Shown here: positions 49,846 through 61,501 of the stretch, piece by piece
How the letters are laid out: every line of letters begins with the position of its first letter
How positions within the stretch are numbered: the first letter of the stretch is position 1
DNA from: Cristatella mucedo
Taxonomy: Eukaryota > Bryozoa > Phylactolaemata > Cristatellidae
Reading direction: 5' to 3'
Length of the DNA: 64,000 nt
NCBI GenBank assembly: GCA_009760855.2
Contig: WPIO01000005.1
Span: forward strand, 862,501-926,500
Position numbers and translations under genes: made by a program
Notes under the pieces: generated by a model
The model's database searches: none
Told to the model about the DNA's origin: nothing
Seen by the model: the letters and a program-made list of their open reading frames with translations, nothing else

Positions 49846-50262
49846 CACTACAAGTTGATCCATTCCTAGTGAAGCCCGGCAGACAAGCACAGCTGAAGCT
49901 TCCCACCGTGTTGGTACACACTGCATTTGGGCTGCATGGCCTGCTATGAGGACATCCGTCTGTCTCTGCACACGTGTCATTGCATTCGTTCACATCCTCG
50001 CAATGATCTCCCTTCCAGTGGAAGCCGGCTGCACAGTGACACGTATAGCCACCTGCTGTGTTGTTGCAGGATGCATTGTGGGCTGAGCAGTTGTTGAAGT
50101 CCTGGCCGAGAGCACACTCGTCAATGTCTGAGCATCCACCAGTAATGCTACCATTGCCAGAGTAGCCACTGGGGCAAGTGCATGCAAATGACCCAGGTAG
50201 ATTTGTGCACTTGGCGAGAGTGCTGCAAACCGGCATCCCGGTTGACGAACACTCGTCCACAT
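49846..50262 (-). CDS. Gene A exon 12: tandem copy I, three EGF domains
   Basis: A 417-bp phase 1-1 exon coding three EGFs: DVDECSSTGMPVCSTLAKC.., DIDECALGQDFNNCSAHNASC.. and DVNECNDTCAETDGCPHSRPC... The third has an extended first loop. Acceptor ttgtag, donor gtaagc. The exon is almost identical to exons 13 and 14. Confidence 0.93.
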
Positions 50263-50470
50263 CTACAATGTGCAATAGGTGAAAAACGAGGTGGGAATCT
50301 CGTGGCCCAAATGCTGGTACAGCTCGTTCGTTTGTTCTCTGATCACAGGCATAGCAGAAACTAGTTACAACGCGAGATTTATGCTCAAACAAATGGCCAG
50401 CTGTGGCATTGCTGAACCTGCTGCTGTTCCTGCCGCTGCTGCCACTGCTGCTTCTGCGGCCATTGCGTAC

Positions 50471-50564
50471 CACTGCAAGTTGATCCATTCCCAGTGAAGC
50501 CGTTCGATGTGCTGTAGCCATCCATGCATATGCAGTTGTACTGGCCCGAAGCATTGACACACTC
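50471..50564 (-). CDS. Gene A exon 11: EGF end, hybrid with the tandem unit
   Basis: Begins ECVNASGQYNCICMDGYSTS and ends GFTGNGSTCS. The phase-0 acceptor gcaaacag is the only nearby site that keeps frame with exon 10. The last ten residues and the following intron match the tail of the 631-bp tandem units downstream, so the array boundary lies inside this exon at about 50,505. Confidence 0.85.
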
Positions 50565-50674
50565 CTGTTTGCACGAAAGATCTGACCGGCTGAGGAACGC
50601 GGTGAATAAACATGGCCGGCAGGGCCAGCGCACGGGCAGAAGGCTCACCCTGCTCAGACACCGGGACGGCTCAC

Positions 50675-51012
50675 CTGGTGCGGGTCGGAGCAGTAGCCGA
50701 AGTAGGTGTCACTGCACACATCTGGCACGCACTGGTCAGCAGAGGAACCGTTGGTGTCCCTGCGATAGCTGTCGGCGCACGTGCACACGAACGTGCCCGG
50801 ATAGTTGAGGCAGGTCAAGCCGAGGCTCACCGGACACGTCGACGGCGACTCACATTCGTCCACGTCCAAGCAGAGCTCGCCGTCCAGTAAGCCGTTGCCG
50901 TAGTAGCCAGGGGCGCATGAGCACATGAACGAGCCAATTGTGTTCACGCAGACGGCCTGCGGATCGCATGCCTCCTGGCCGCTGAGCTCAGCCACTAGGC
51001 ACTCGTTGATGT
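50675..51012 (-). CDS. Gene A exon 10: two EGF-CA domains and start of a third
   Basis: Three consecutive units: DINECLVAELSGQEAC..., DVDECESPSTCPVSLGLTC..., then CVPDVCSDTYFGYCSDPHQ ending in phase 0 at donor gtgagc. Exon 15 has the same layout (CVPDICDTYHNGSC..DYQ, phase 0), so the two exons are paralogues from an older duplication. Confidence 0.9.
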
Positions 51013-51160
51013 CTACGGAGACGAACGACAGAATGAGCACGAGCGCGCGCTTGGTGTGGCCATTCTGGGCGAATCGAGGAAGCGATCGAGCTTGGGGCAC
51101 TGCAGTAGCAAGAGGCCATGTGCGCAGGCCAATGGCCAACGGCGCGGCCACGGTGCCTAC

Positions 51161-51348
51161 CATTGCACGTAATGCCATTGCCACTGTATCCTGGCAGGCA
51201 AGTGCAGGTGTAATTGCCGAGGGTATTGTTGCATGTAGCATACAGGCTGCAGGGCGAGTAGGCGTTGCACTCGTTCACATCCGAGCAGAACTCGTTCACT
51301 CCTGTCGAGCCGTCGGCTTTAGGCCTGAAGCCAGGATTGCATGTGCAC
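51161..51348 (-). CDS. Gene A exon 9: end of one EGF, one whole EGF-CA
   Basis: Starts CTCNPGFRPKADGSTG, closing the EGF opened in exon 8. Then DVNECNAYSPCSLYATC, NTLGNYTCTCLPGYSGNG and ITC. Acceptor ttcag, donor gtaggc; it enters in phase 2 and leaves in phase 1, matching both neighbours. Confidence 0.9.
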
Positions 51349-51575
51349 CTGAAAGGACGCGGTGACGATTCTGTGTGCTAGCTGCCCCTTCAGCGAATCG
51401 GCTCGCTTTGCTCGGCAGAAAGAGACAATCTCTAGTCGGTGCTACATTCTGATCGCTGCTCGGCCAGGTAGCCGAACAGCAATCACTCGCTTTGTCCCTC
51501 TCCTTCTCTTTAAGGTGCTTGCGCAGGCCGAGTGCCTCCTTTCGCAAGCCTGCCTCGAGCAGACTTGAAGCTTAC

Positions 51576-51783
51576 CAGTAAGTCCCGGGCCTGTTGGTGC
51601 AATTTGAGTTAGCCGGACAAGGCCATGTCGAGGACGTACATTCGTCAACGTCAAATTGGCACTGCTCCCCAGACCATCCGCTCCTGCAGTTCGTGCAGCC
51701 TCGCACAGGATCACAGACAGCCGCCCGGTCGCCACAATTGCAGGACTCGGCGCACTCGATGCCGTACGTGCCAGCTGGACATG
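51576..51783 (-). CDS. Gene A exon 8: laminin/EMI-type EGF plus start of EGF-CA
   Basis: First half: CPAGTYGIECAESCNCGDRA then CDPVRGCTNCRSGWSGEQC, the eight-Cys pattern of laminin- or multiple-EGF-type repeats. Second half: DVDECTSSTWPCPANSNC and NRPGTYW, cut by an intron in phase 2 just before the next Cys. The donor is gtaagc. It is the only laminin-type repeat seen in gene A. Confidence 0.88.
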
Positions 51784-52684
51784 CTGCCAACAGAACGGAC
51801 AGCTGCAGCTAGCAGCAGCCGGCAGTGGTAGTGCTAGTGGCAGAAGCAGCCCAGCCCCCAGTGCAGGCGAATTCGAGCAGCAGCAGGGCGAGCCACAGCG
51901 ACAACCACTGCGCTCCTCCCACTGCTGTGAAATTTGATGGCAGATTCTGGCTGCCTCTCCTTTGCCGGCTCTCTCTTTTCCCGGCTGCTTGACAGCCTCT
52001 GGCCTGGAGGGCAGATGATGCATCGTCGATCGGCCGAGTCGAACCGTTACCTCACGTTCAACGTGCTTGCCTGCAAGCTAAACTGCTCGCTAGAGCACCT
52101 TCGGCCCAAACAGGGCATCCTACTGAGCACTGGCTCTCATGACAAGCCAATTTTATGTAACCAGTGTCTCTGCTTTGCCTTAGGCAACGTGTGTGCATGT
52201 GGATCTGAGGAGATACCGCAGCGCTTGCCCCAATCTCAGCCTTGCCGTACGAATCGTTTCGGGGGAATATTTGCATCCGGGCCGTCTCTCGGTTTGACTA
52301 GAGTGTAGTCGTTGGATTGAGGACAGCCCATATTTGCGCCACTCGATGCGACTTATTGCAGCAGCCGGCAGTTCGGATCTCCGCTCGAACCTGCTGACAG
52401 TATTACAGCTCTGAGTCTCACAGCTCTAGATCTAAGCAACAGGTAGTACTGACTGGAAAAAAACCAAAGGCTATGATCAGCCCGTCATGCTATGCATGGT
52501 TTTAAACAGCCCTTTGTGACAACGTTCACCGGTTCCGGTTCCGGTTCCGGTAGGTCTGAGGTGGGTGCAAGGGGACTCGTGCCCACGCGACTTGTACCCA
52601 TGCAATACGTGTCGTGAGCACGCCTTACAGTGGCAGCTGACATCGAAGGCGCACACTTGCTAGAGCAAGATTTTGCATTCTCAC

Positions 52685-52816
52685 CTGTACACGTAATCAT
52701 GTCTGTGCTCAGACTGTAGCCCACCGGGCAGCTGCAATAGTAGCCACCCTGAGTGCTATTGCAGACGGCCATGCCAGAGCACCTGGACCCGCCGCCAGGT
52801 GCGCACTTATCAACAC
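52685..52816 (-). CDS. Gene A exon 7: EGF-like domain
   Basis: Starts GVDKCAPGGGSRCSGMAVC, then STQGGYYCSCPVGYSL and MITCT. The calcium motif reads VDKC, with Lys where calcium-binding EGFs usually have Glu, so calcium affinity may be altered. Acceptor gttgcag, donor gtgaga, phase 1-1. Confidence 0.88.
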
Positions 52817-52965
52817 CTGCAACGACCGCCCAGCAGCAGCTCAGAGCTTCTTCACGTGCGTGGCTGCTGTGTCCGACGCAGGCGACGATCGAAGCATCGA
52901 GCGCTCTGCTCGAGGAGAGCGCAAGGCCACGTGGGGCAACGTTGCAACTAGTTAAGCGCTGATCT

Positions 52966-53073
52966 ACACACACACGCACGCGCACACATACGCGCGCACA
53001 TGCACACGCACACGCGCACACACACACACACACACACACGCACACACACACACACACACACATACACACGCAG
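52966..53073. repeat. (CA)n microsatellite with GC steps
   Basis: About 105 bases of alternating CA/CG steps between gene A exons 6 and 7. Confidence 0.93.
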
Positions 53074-53127
53074 AGAAAGAAAGACTTCAGTGGTGGCGCT
53101 AGAGAGTGCAGCTGCAAGTAAGGCTAC

Positions 53128-53265
53128 CTTGACACGGGCTGCCACTGTCTGCCTGACTCTGGTTTTGAAACTCGTACCCCAGCGGGCATGCACAATGCCA
53201 GCTGCCGTCGTCCTTGGTCGTGTTCGTACAAGCGTAGGAGCAGTTGAAATTGTCACAGGCAGAAT
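53128..53265 (-). CDS. Gene A exon 6: EGF-like domain
   Basis: Forty-six codons: SACDNFNCSYACTNTTKDDG followed by WHCACPLGYEF and SGSPCQ. It has six cysteines but lacks the DxDEC start, so it is an EGF without the calcium motif. Acceptor ttcaag, donor gtagcc, phase 1-1. A CA microsatellite begins about 55 bases inside the following intron. Confidence 0.85.
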
Positions 53266-53546
53266 CTTGAAAAAAGTAGAGATCCGGAGAAAGCTTGTTC
53301 TATAGGTTCTTTTCACAAACAGTTAGGTACATTGAGCATGTGCTGAGATACCTCTATGAACCGTAAGCGCGCGCACACGTGCAGAATGAGAAAGAAATGT
53401 GTAGGTGAAACAGAAATAGTGTGGTCATTACATACGTTGTGCACGTTTGCTGGTGTCTTTATTAGCCTGCGACTGTGTGTCTGGGTCTGCGTGTCTGAGT
53501 GGATGTGTCTGAGTGGATGTGTGAGGACTATGCACATTTACATGCT

Positions 53547-53622
<76 letters not shown>
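53547..53622. repeat. (GT)n microsatellite
   Basis: About 38 GT units in gene A intron 5. Confidence 0.95.
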
Positions 53623-53838
53623 TGCGTTAACGCACCATGCATAACCAAACCATAAACACCAAACTATGTACAGGCTCCATGTGCCATGCAGCTGTTAGTG
53701 GCGTCATGTGGAAGAGTCCTGTCAGATTGGACAGCTCACAAAAGCATGGAGATTTTGATGGTAAAACCGTTTAGCTATGAGCAGTACTGAAGATGGCTGC
53801 AATGACTTTGTCAAGATTAAGCTGATTTATCTTGGATA

Positions 53839-54813
53839 TGAGCCCGATGGCCGTAACCCGGGTTACCGAATTTCCGAAAGTAGAATCGCAATTAATTATT
53901 CATTTTGCTGATAGCTGCTCTAAAAAATATACTAATTCGAAGTCGAAAACCCTTTTGACCTGATTCAGGAGCAGCACCGTCAGAATCATGTCGAAGCAAT
54001 CTGAAGAACTATGTGCACAAGAGCTCAATAAAAGGATGCACGCTATGGTTGGCTATAATGACGATATAAAAGATGTTAGTAATGATGTTCTTTACAACGC
54101 AATTGAACTGGGTGAGCAAGTTCTTGGAAACATTTCCCGGGAACTTCATTGCCACCGGCTGGTCTGAAAAGATTGTACAGGTGGTCCGGAATCTCGGTGC
54201 CAGTGCTCGCCTGGGTAGCAAAGACAATCGCTAAAAAAGCGAATTGATCAATGCACTGAAACTGGAGCGAAAACATGTCTTAGAGTTGATAGCGAAGAAG
54301 CTGCATTCTTTGTCAAAGAAGTACATGTCAATCCCGATCCGGTATCTGACGTATTATCCGGCCGTGCCGAATAATGTTGCTGATAGTGAGGACGAAGATC
54401 CTTACAATATTGGCCCCGTTGGCTGCGGCATCCGATATGGCGCAGACTCGATATGACAGAAAGAAAATAGAGCATCAGAGAAGAAGGCTGCTCCGGGCGG
54501 GCAGATGCGCTCTGTGGGGAGCCCGAAGAAAGCACCAGCGATTATCCCAAATCGGCCATCAATCTTGGGCTTTTCTAGAAAAAATGGGCTCAATTTTCGT
54601 GAACAAGCCCTGGATCCTTGCCCTCGATCTGGTCAGCCGCTGGGAAATTTGCGAAATAAAAATCGTTTTCGAAATCGCTGTATTTCTTTTGAAAAATAGA
54701 GCTCGACTTGCCCGATATTTGTAGCCTGTTTACATATAACTTGGACCAATATTCATCACTGTCTGCGCGAGCCCGGGTTACCATCGAAACCCGGGTTACC
54801 GTCATCGGGCTCA
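53839..54813. mobile_element. 975-bp DNA transposon with TA target duplication
   Basis: Terminal inverted repeats of about 26 bp (tgagcccgatggccgtaacc at the left, its near-complement at the right, two mismatches), flanked by TA on both sides. The inside has a frameshifted coding remnant on the plus strand from 53,989 (MSKQSEELCAQELNKRMHAM...) through INALKLERKHVLELIAKKL to PYNIGPVGCGIRYG at about 54,440. I do not recognise the protein. The TA flank suggests Tc1/mariner or another TA-targeting superfamily. Confidence 0.7.
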
Positions 54814-55529
54814 TAGAAACCTTTAGTCAAACTATCGCCATAGCTGCAACTATAGCCAAACTTGTCTACTTATGTCACCCAAGAAATAGGAATAGGGCTC
54901 CTGTGAAATTAATAAGTGAATTCACAAATCTAGTCAAAATTAGAGTTTATGAGTACGGGTTTCTTAGAGAAATATGGTTACCTTGACCGGGTTTGACTGT
55001 TTCCGAATAGTTGTCAACACGAGAGTAATTCGTTTAACTCGAAGCCAGATAGGACTAAGAAAAGGATTGTTAGTCAAGGACAGTCTCTTCTAGCTTTTTA
55101 CAAGGTTCCGTGTACTAAAGCAAGTGGCTACTTTTGCCAGATCCAGCCGAGAATTTAAATTAAGCATTCCGAGACAGTAATAGCTATAAAATATGGCAAC
55201 ATAGCATGAATTTAATAGCCCAAAACAAAGTAGCAGATCAGAACCAGAACAAGCATGCTAATATCAGCATGTAAATCTTGTTTCAAGTTGACTACCACCT
55301 AAAGTTTCACATATTCTATGTAAGACAGTATACCGGCTAGCCATTTATACCCTTTTCAAAAGTCTTGTTCCACCCGAACCGGTGACACCGCCTGATGCCA
55401 GCCGATTGCTTCTAAGATTGCGGCTGATCGCCGACCGACGAACACAGAAGAACACATAATTACTTTCTGTGAACTATATACTAAATGCAAGCCTGACATC
55501 TTGTGCAAATACGAGTATTATTTACCGTT

Positions 55530-56600
55530 CAAATTGGTAGGACTTCGGGCCTCCACTGCTTTTCATAACCTCTCTTATATCCTATGGCATAGAGTCTGTT
55601 AACCTCTTTAAAGTCTCCGGAGGGAATATTACCCCTGCAGTACTGGAGCCGATTAACAGCTCTTCCGGAGTCGTAGCATGATCAGAATCTGACCTCGGTC
55701 ATCACTCTAACCTATCCCAAAGAGGCTTTATGGGATTTAGGTCAGGCGACTAACTCGGCCAATTTGAGATTCTGACAGCTTCGTCGGCAAAATAATTTGG
55801 AGGCTTGTTCTGTGTGCTTTGAGTAGTTGTCCTGCTTTCAGATGCAATTGTGTCTCGGAAGCGCCCTAGCACTTGGAATCTCGGCATATTTTACCAGATC
55901 GATGCTCGCATGCAGGTCAATAAGTCTGTTAACACGGTGGACAATTCCGACACCAGAGGAGCAGGCACAACACCAAGCCATGACACTTCGGCCACCAAAT
56001 TTTCCAGTTCACTGGAGTCAATCAGGGTGGTGCATCTAATCTTTTCGCCGACTTACGATTTTGTTCTTTGATTGCTTTTAGCAAAAAGCACGAGTTTTGA
56101 CTCGTTGGTCCATAAAATTCATTTTCTGCCATCAGTGTGTAGTGGGAGTGGTCACGGGCCCATCTGAGACGGTCTCGTCTGTGCCACTGTTGTATGACAA
56201 TGGCTCCGGCGGCGGCTGTTTCACTGTGAGTCTCACGGAGACACAGCGGGTGCTAGTTTGCAGTAAACGAGACTCTCCTTTATCACTCTCAGCGGGCACA
56301 TATCTATGGGAGCCCAATCAATCGCAGCAGACGACACGAAATACAACCTGCATCGGTGGCCTGACTCTGAGCTGCTTCAACGGCTTAACTATTGGCCACA
56401 GGTGGGGCGTGTACATTAGTGTCGGGCGATTCGCTAATTACAGCAGACGAAGCCGTAGGCGAACGCTACATCACTCGGTGAGCAAATGTTTTCGTTTGGC
56501 AGCCCTTCTCAGCATGCCATGCCTGGCACGCCTTCGGTGCACTTTCTATATGCTCATGATTTCGCCGGTAGTGGTCACCGGCGACTGAGAAAGCTCCGAG
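55530..56600 (-). pseudogene. Dead Tc1-like transposase
   Basis: Frameshifted remnants in order: HRRRARHGMLRRAAKRKHLL, RDRLRWARDHSHYTL, LWTNESKLVLF, GGRSVMAWCC, QDNYSKHT, then WPS*SPDLNPIKPLWDRLE and SMP*DIREVMKSSGGPKSY. These match the Tc1 landmarks WSDESxF, GGGSVMVWG, QDNDPKHT, SPDLNPIExxW and SMPxR. The first catalytic Asp reads Asn and the last Glu reads Lys, with in-frame stops, so it is inactive. Confidence 0.85.
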
Positions 56601-57194
56601 AGAGATGCCTTCCATATCCGAAGAGCCAGCAGGTGAAAATTTCAGGTGAAAATTGTCCCGAAGGGGTCACCTTCTTTGGCCCAGTTGAGAGTGGTCAATT
56701 AGCCACATTGCCGTTAGCATTCAGCTCACAGCTGTATTCTGATTTCAAGAGTCCGTGCCATTTCTCGGTTGCCTAAGCTCATTTCATGCAACGCCTGCAG
56801 TCGTCCACTACTGGTGCTGTCGAGCAGTGACCTCCTAGGCGTATTGAATTAGGCACTATAACTGGCCGGAAGAATCCGGCCCTCCGTCGTTGGATTAAGA
56901 ATCCTCCAACCCCCCCCCCCCCAGTCAGGCCCACAGTGACTGTGCAGACATTAGATAGCTCGTATGGAGCGAAATGCTAGAAAATAGCCGACATGCTAGT
57001 CCTCGGAAAAGCCATGTTTAATTTACCCAAAATCCATAGCAACCGTATGGTTTGTGCCTTTTTAACGCACACACAATGCACTAGCTACGAGCAGGGTATA
57101 TTCTCCTCTGACTGCCGAGGTCACGGCGTTCTGCATCAGGCTGCTATGCTTGGATCTCTGGCTTCACTTAACCTATTCGTGTATTTGTAGTGGT

Positions 57195-57325
57195 GGAAGA
57201 AAACTTTTAACAAGGAGTATTTCATTCGTATAGTGTCCTAACAGAACCCTATCCAGGCGTTTTACATGTGCTGCAAGGCTCGATCCCACGACATTAGTCT
57301 TTAACAGCGATCGCTTTAAATAAGG
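57195..57325 (-). mobile_element. SINE-2 copy, reverse, degenerate
   Basis: On plus: gaaccctatccaggcgtttt, acatgtgctgcaaggctcga, tcccacgacattag. Gene A intron 5. Confidence 0.6.
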
Positions 57326-58880
57326 GCTGAACAAAGGCAGAAATAGTTGTTTCTTTGTAGTTGCAAAGATTTTGAATAGAATTTTTCTAATCTGCCACAT
57401 AAGTTAATTTTCATATCGTGACAGTATTCCATATGACCACCACAAGACATATGACACCAACACTTCATGTTACTGCCCCCAATTCATCTACATTTACGCT
57501 GTACTCTGTAAACGACCACAATGCGACGCCCGGGTGCACTTGGAGCAGCAGACGATGCCATCTAGACGCCTTTTGCAGACATCTGCTGGAAAGAAAATTT
57601 GCTCACTTGAGTCCTAGCATAGACGAGAGTGAAACTGAAATCTGCGACTGCTTGGCTACAAAACCTTGTGCGACGGATATCCTGAATATTGCTTATTTGT
57701 GCTCCAGCAATGACAAACAATAGATAAATAGCAAAGAGAAGCACCAACTAAAACTCAGTTTTTCGTCGTAAGGTCGGGCTTTCTAAGCACATGACAGCCA
57801 ACTATTAACATAAATAATGATGGTGGTATATCAAAGTTTGACTTATAGACAACTAATACATTTTTTGTTCTTTAGTTTCTCCGAGCACTTCGTGCACTTT
57901 TCCAGAGATGTGCGAGACCCCAACCCTTTCCCGTAGCCAGCTTAAGAAGGATGAATAAACGATACTTAAAAATTCGCTATATTGACGAGTTGCACAACAC
58001 TAAGAAGCCTTTCACTTTTTTGAAAGATAGCTAGTAGTGAATCTCTTTGTTGAAAAAGTGCCGCAGCATTTTTCTGGAGTGGAACCTTTTGGTAGCCGCC
58101 AGATGGTGCTGATTGTGATATTTAATTGTATAATATATTAAATAAGTGATACATTTGAAATTAATTTCCCTCCCGGTTTGAACCTATTGATTTTGATATG
58201 TTGAATATCTCTCAAGTCAGAATATGTATGCTATCTGCCCTTTCACTTTAAAATCTAAACTTTTTCAGTAATCCTTGAATGAGAAACCACCAGATACGTC
58301 AGGGGTAGTTTTAGGAAACCACAACAAGTAAACAACAATCATTCAATCTTAATTTTTTTGTTTTTTGAGGCCATGATCATGTAAGGTCGTTATTTTTTTT
58401 AAAGCTTGTTGGCTGTCAATTTCTTATGGCGTTCATCTGTTGGATCGAACCAAGAAACCTGTCTACAGTAAGTAGTTTGAGCAATGAAGACGTTTTCCTA
58501 TTGGGAGACTGAAAAAAAAGTGCAAATCTGAGGAACTTGTGTACTGCTGATATGAGAAAGATGCGGTTTGATTTATTCGGCATTCGAGAAAGTCAAGCTT
58601 AAATAGAGGGTCATCAACACTCTCCGTCTGTGTGCCGAATGCGAATGGGCAAGCATGCTTAGCAGATAAAGGTTTGTGGCTCCGAAAACCGCAGTTAAAA
58701 TGGAGCCACCTTCGAAGGAGTAGGCCTCTAACCCTGGCGGGCAAGTGAGATGGGACAGTGACGATATCTTGTCGAGCTATTAATGTTTGAGTTTCTTCTT
58801 TGATACGATTTTGAATGCAGGTCTCGAAGTGGCCACGCAGGAAGGAGCTGCCGAAGTTCCGACGAGCCGGTCTCCCTTAC

Positions 58881-59027
58881 CTGGTTGGTTAATCTGAAGG
58901 CATCGACCTGTACCGTTGGCCAGCTGAAAACCCGTATAGCAGTCGCAGAGGTAAGATCCGGGAGTGTTGATGCACAGCTGCTCGCAATGCGCTGCCCAAA
59001 AAATGCCGAGTGTGCACTCATCCACGT
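58881..59027 (-). CDS. Gene A exon 5: calcium-binding EGF
   Basis: EGF-CA domain beginning [19 protein letters not shown], then [15 protein letters not shown] and [11 protein letters not shown]. Six cysteines in standard order. Acceptor gttgcag, donor gtaagg, phase 1-1. The intron before it contains the 400-bp CTG tract; the intron after it is 5.6 kb and holds three transposon remnants. Confidence 0.9.
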
Positions 59028-59674
59028 CTGCAACAGAATAAACAAACGATGCCGAGCTGCCTTTACAGATACTTGCAGTAGCGAATTTAGCAGCGACTTT
59101 AATTTGGAGCAGCATTATAGAGATCTACGTTCGGCTCCAGCTAAGACAAAACTGCGTCTACGCAGAAGGAATGTATCTGCAGACTGTCGCACGACCATCG
59201 GCCGGAGGCCTGTTTTGTATATTTTCTCTACTATGGGAGACTAAGTTGTTTAATCTTTCTCTCAGAACATCAAAGTATAAGTCAGCAAGGACTACATCGA
59301 TGCATCAACAAAGCTTTGCACACAGCTTCTGTTGCCAAAGATTTCAGCAAGAACACTGGAAGCTTGCGATATTATTACTGAGAAAGGCACATTGTCGGTT
59401 ATAAAAATAGATTGCACCGACTTCACTTGCAAATACGACTACTGATGGGAATGAAATCGCCACAAATTAAGTCGTATGCTGAGCATGATTCCGTCCAACG
59501 TCCCATGAATGGCCAAGCAGCAAAGGAGCCACAGCCCGGAGGAGCTCAGCACCCACCCACCGTAGCCAGGCCGTTATGGTAAATTGGCCCAATATTTCTC
59601 CTCCCTGCTAAATAAATAATTGAGCAACCAGATATCGGCAAATTGAACCCAAACTACTCAGCATGAGAATATGC

Positions 59675-60072
<398 letters not shown>

Positions 60073-60493
60073 CTATCCCACCTGCCTCCTGCCCCCCCCC
60101 ACTACTCTCCGGAACAAGAGGAGGGAGCCTGCCGGGACGGCTGACGCATAGGGGTGGCAGCATGCGGTGGTCTCAAATTGAGCTAGTTTTCGTTGCTTCC
60201 AGTCCTTAAGAGCCTTTCTGAGTGAAAGCAATTTAGAAGCTAGAGTAAGCTGGCTGACACGGCCAACATCGATTTCGCATCCGTTTAGTCCTAGTCGCCA
60301 AGTCCGTACACGGCAAGCAGAGGTCAATAAAGGGCAAGTGGATGCTCTGTGTGAACGTCGGCTCGGACTTTTCAAAGCTAGTGGGCTTGCGGCAACTTCT
60401 CACTCGGACAGTGAGCTGGCGTCAGAGTGGCAGGCACAGAATCTGGCGGCGCTTGCAAAGACCCCCCCCCCCCAGGACGACAACATCACTGAC

Positions 60494-60622
60494 CTGTGCA
60501 CACTTGGGAGCCATTGCCTGCTGGCCAGTAGCCGCTGGGACACTTGCACTTGTAGCTGCCTGGAGTGTTGACACAGGTGCCGTCCGGACAGGTGCTCGGG
60601 TTGACCACACACTCGTCGATGT
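60494..60622 (-). CDS. Gene A exon 4: calcium-binding EGF
   Basis: A complete EGF-CA domain in one phase 1-1 exon. It starts [17 protein letters not shown], continues [19 protein letters not shown] and ends SQVCT. The DxDEC start and the Asn plus Tyr/Phe positions are those needed for calcium binding and beta-hydroxylation in this family. Confidence 0.9.
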
Positions 60623-60811
60623 CTGGAATGCAGCAGACACAGGTTGTCGACTAGCCATCTCGATTACGAGGCATGCCAGTGTCGCCCTCTCTGCCTTCCA
60701 AGCCCCGGGGTCAGTGCCATTGGCCGGGCGAATCTGCCGACCAGATGCCGGAGACTGAGGGGACTGAGGGCCTTGCCGGGGTGAGTGAACGCAGCCGCTC
60801 GGGCTTCTCAC

Positions 60812-61012
60812 CGATGCAGTACACCTGCTCGTCGACGCTGCTGTCACTTTGGAGAGAGAGAGAGCTGATAAAGCCAGTGTCACACGTCTGATTGCACGTC
60901 TGGTGGGTGGCTATTACCGACGCAGACTGGTAGGTAGCCGGGCAGTAGCTGGCCGAGCATGAGCTGCTGCCGTCCATGCTGCAGCCCTCGTAGGGCACCG
61001 TGCAGTCGGGCC
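60812..61012 (-). CDS. Gene A exon 3: Cys-rich segment
   Basis: Sixty-seven codons beginning GPDCTVPYEGCSMDGSSSC and ending EQVYCI. There are eight cysteines without the usual EGF spacing. It directly follows GWTG of exon 2, so the first part may complete that EGF. Acceptor gcttcag, donor gtgaga, phase 1 on both sides. It could be a divergent EGF pair or a short furin-like repeat; I cannot decide. Confidence 0.75.
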
Positions 61013-61284
61013 CTGAAGCGACCGAGCGACCTGGCTGGCAGCGTGGCTGCTCAGCAGCGGAGAGTGCATCGCCACTGCTGCTGCCTGCAGCTGCCTGCAG
61101 CTGAGGGCTCTCGGAACGAGCAGATGGCACAAACAAGGACAGGACTCGAAACTGTGCTGCTCGAGCCGAGGCTGCCACCTCGAACCAAATTACCTTCAGG
61201 CAGTTGCGTCGTCTGCTGGCACTGTGTGGAGGCAATGGCAGCAAGCTGCTCACCTGTCGGCTCGCCTGTGCACGTAGGTCCCCG

Positions 61285-61306
61285 GCGGGGGGGGGGGGGG
61301 GGGGGT
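61285..61306. repeat. Poly-G run
   Basis: Homopolymer of roughly 18 G in the gene A intron after exon 2. Homopolymers of this length are often mis-sized in assemblies. Confidence 0.85.
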
Positions 61307-61328
61307 GCGGAAGACACCAAGCACTCAC

Positions 61329-61501
61329 CTGTCCAGCCCGGGTTGCAAGAGCAGGCATAGATCATATACTGCGGTTCGATGTAGCCGCCCGCATCGAGGA
61401 TGCTGTGGTCACAGGTGCCGTTGCCGCAATGACGACACAGTAAAATCTTGACGACGAATTCGGCTGATGACAATGAAGGAGACCGACCGATAGCCACGAG
61501 C
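61329..61501 (-). CDS. Gene A exon 2: end of beta-sandwich plus first EGF-like domain
   Basis: The acceptor at about 61,502 (gatacag) restores the frame from exon 1, where a second nearer AG would not. The sequence runs LVAIGRSPSLSSAEFVVKIL, then CRHCGNGTC and later CSCNPGWTG. This is an EGF-like arrangement in which the first Cys pair is followed by a long inter-Cys loop. The donor is gtgagt, phase 1. A poly-G run at about 61,285 lies just inside the following intron. Confidence 0.8.

Larger units (their letters stand above)
48232..50505 (-). repeat. 631-bp tandem array, about 3.6 copies, within gene A
   Basis: Exons plus introns repeat with a period of 631 bases (acceptors at 50,262, 49,631, 49,000 and 48,369). 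Copies differ by only a few substitutions, introns included. Both edges fall inside EGF exons (exons 11 and 15), not in introns. The intron part carries a short CTG-rich stretch after each donor. Confidence 0.95.

Noticed and set aside
48492-49980. Retained-intron proteins with Gln runs
   Set aside because: The 208-214 bp introns are partly open, but retention leads to a stop or frame change; GT/AG sites and phases favour splicing.
48232-50505. CRISPR-like or satellite array
   Set aside because: The unit is 631 bp with coding exons and introns; it is a gene-internal tandem duplication.
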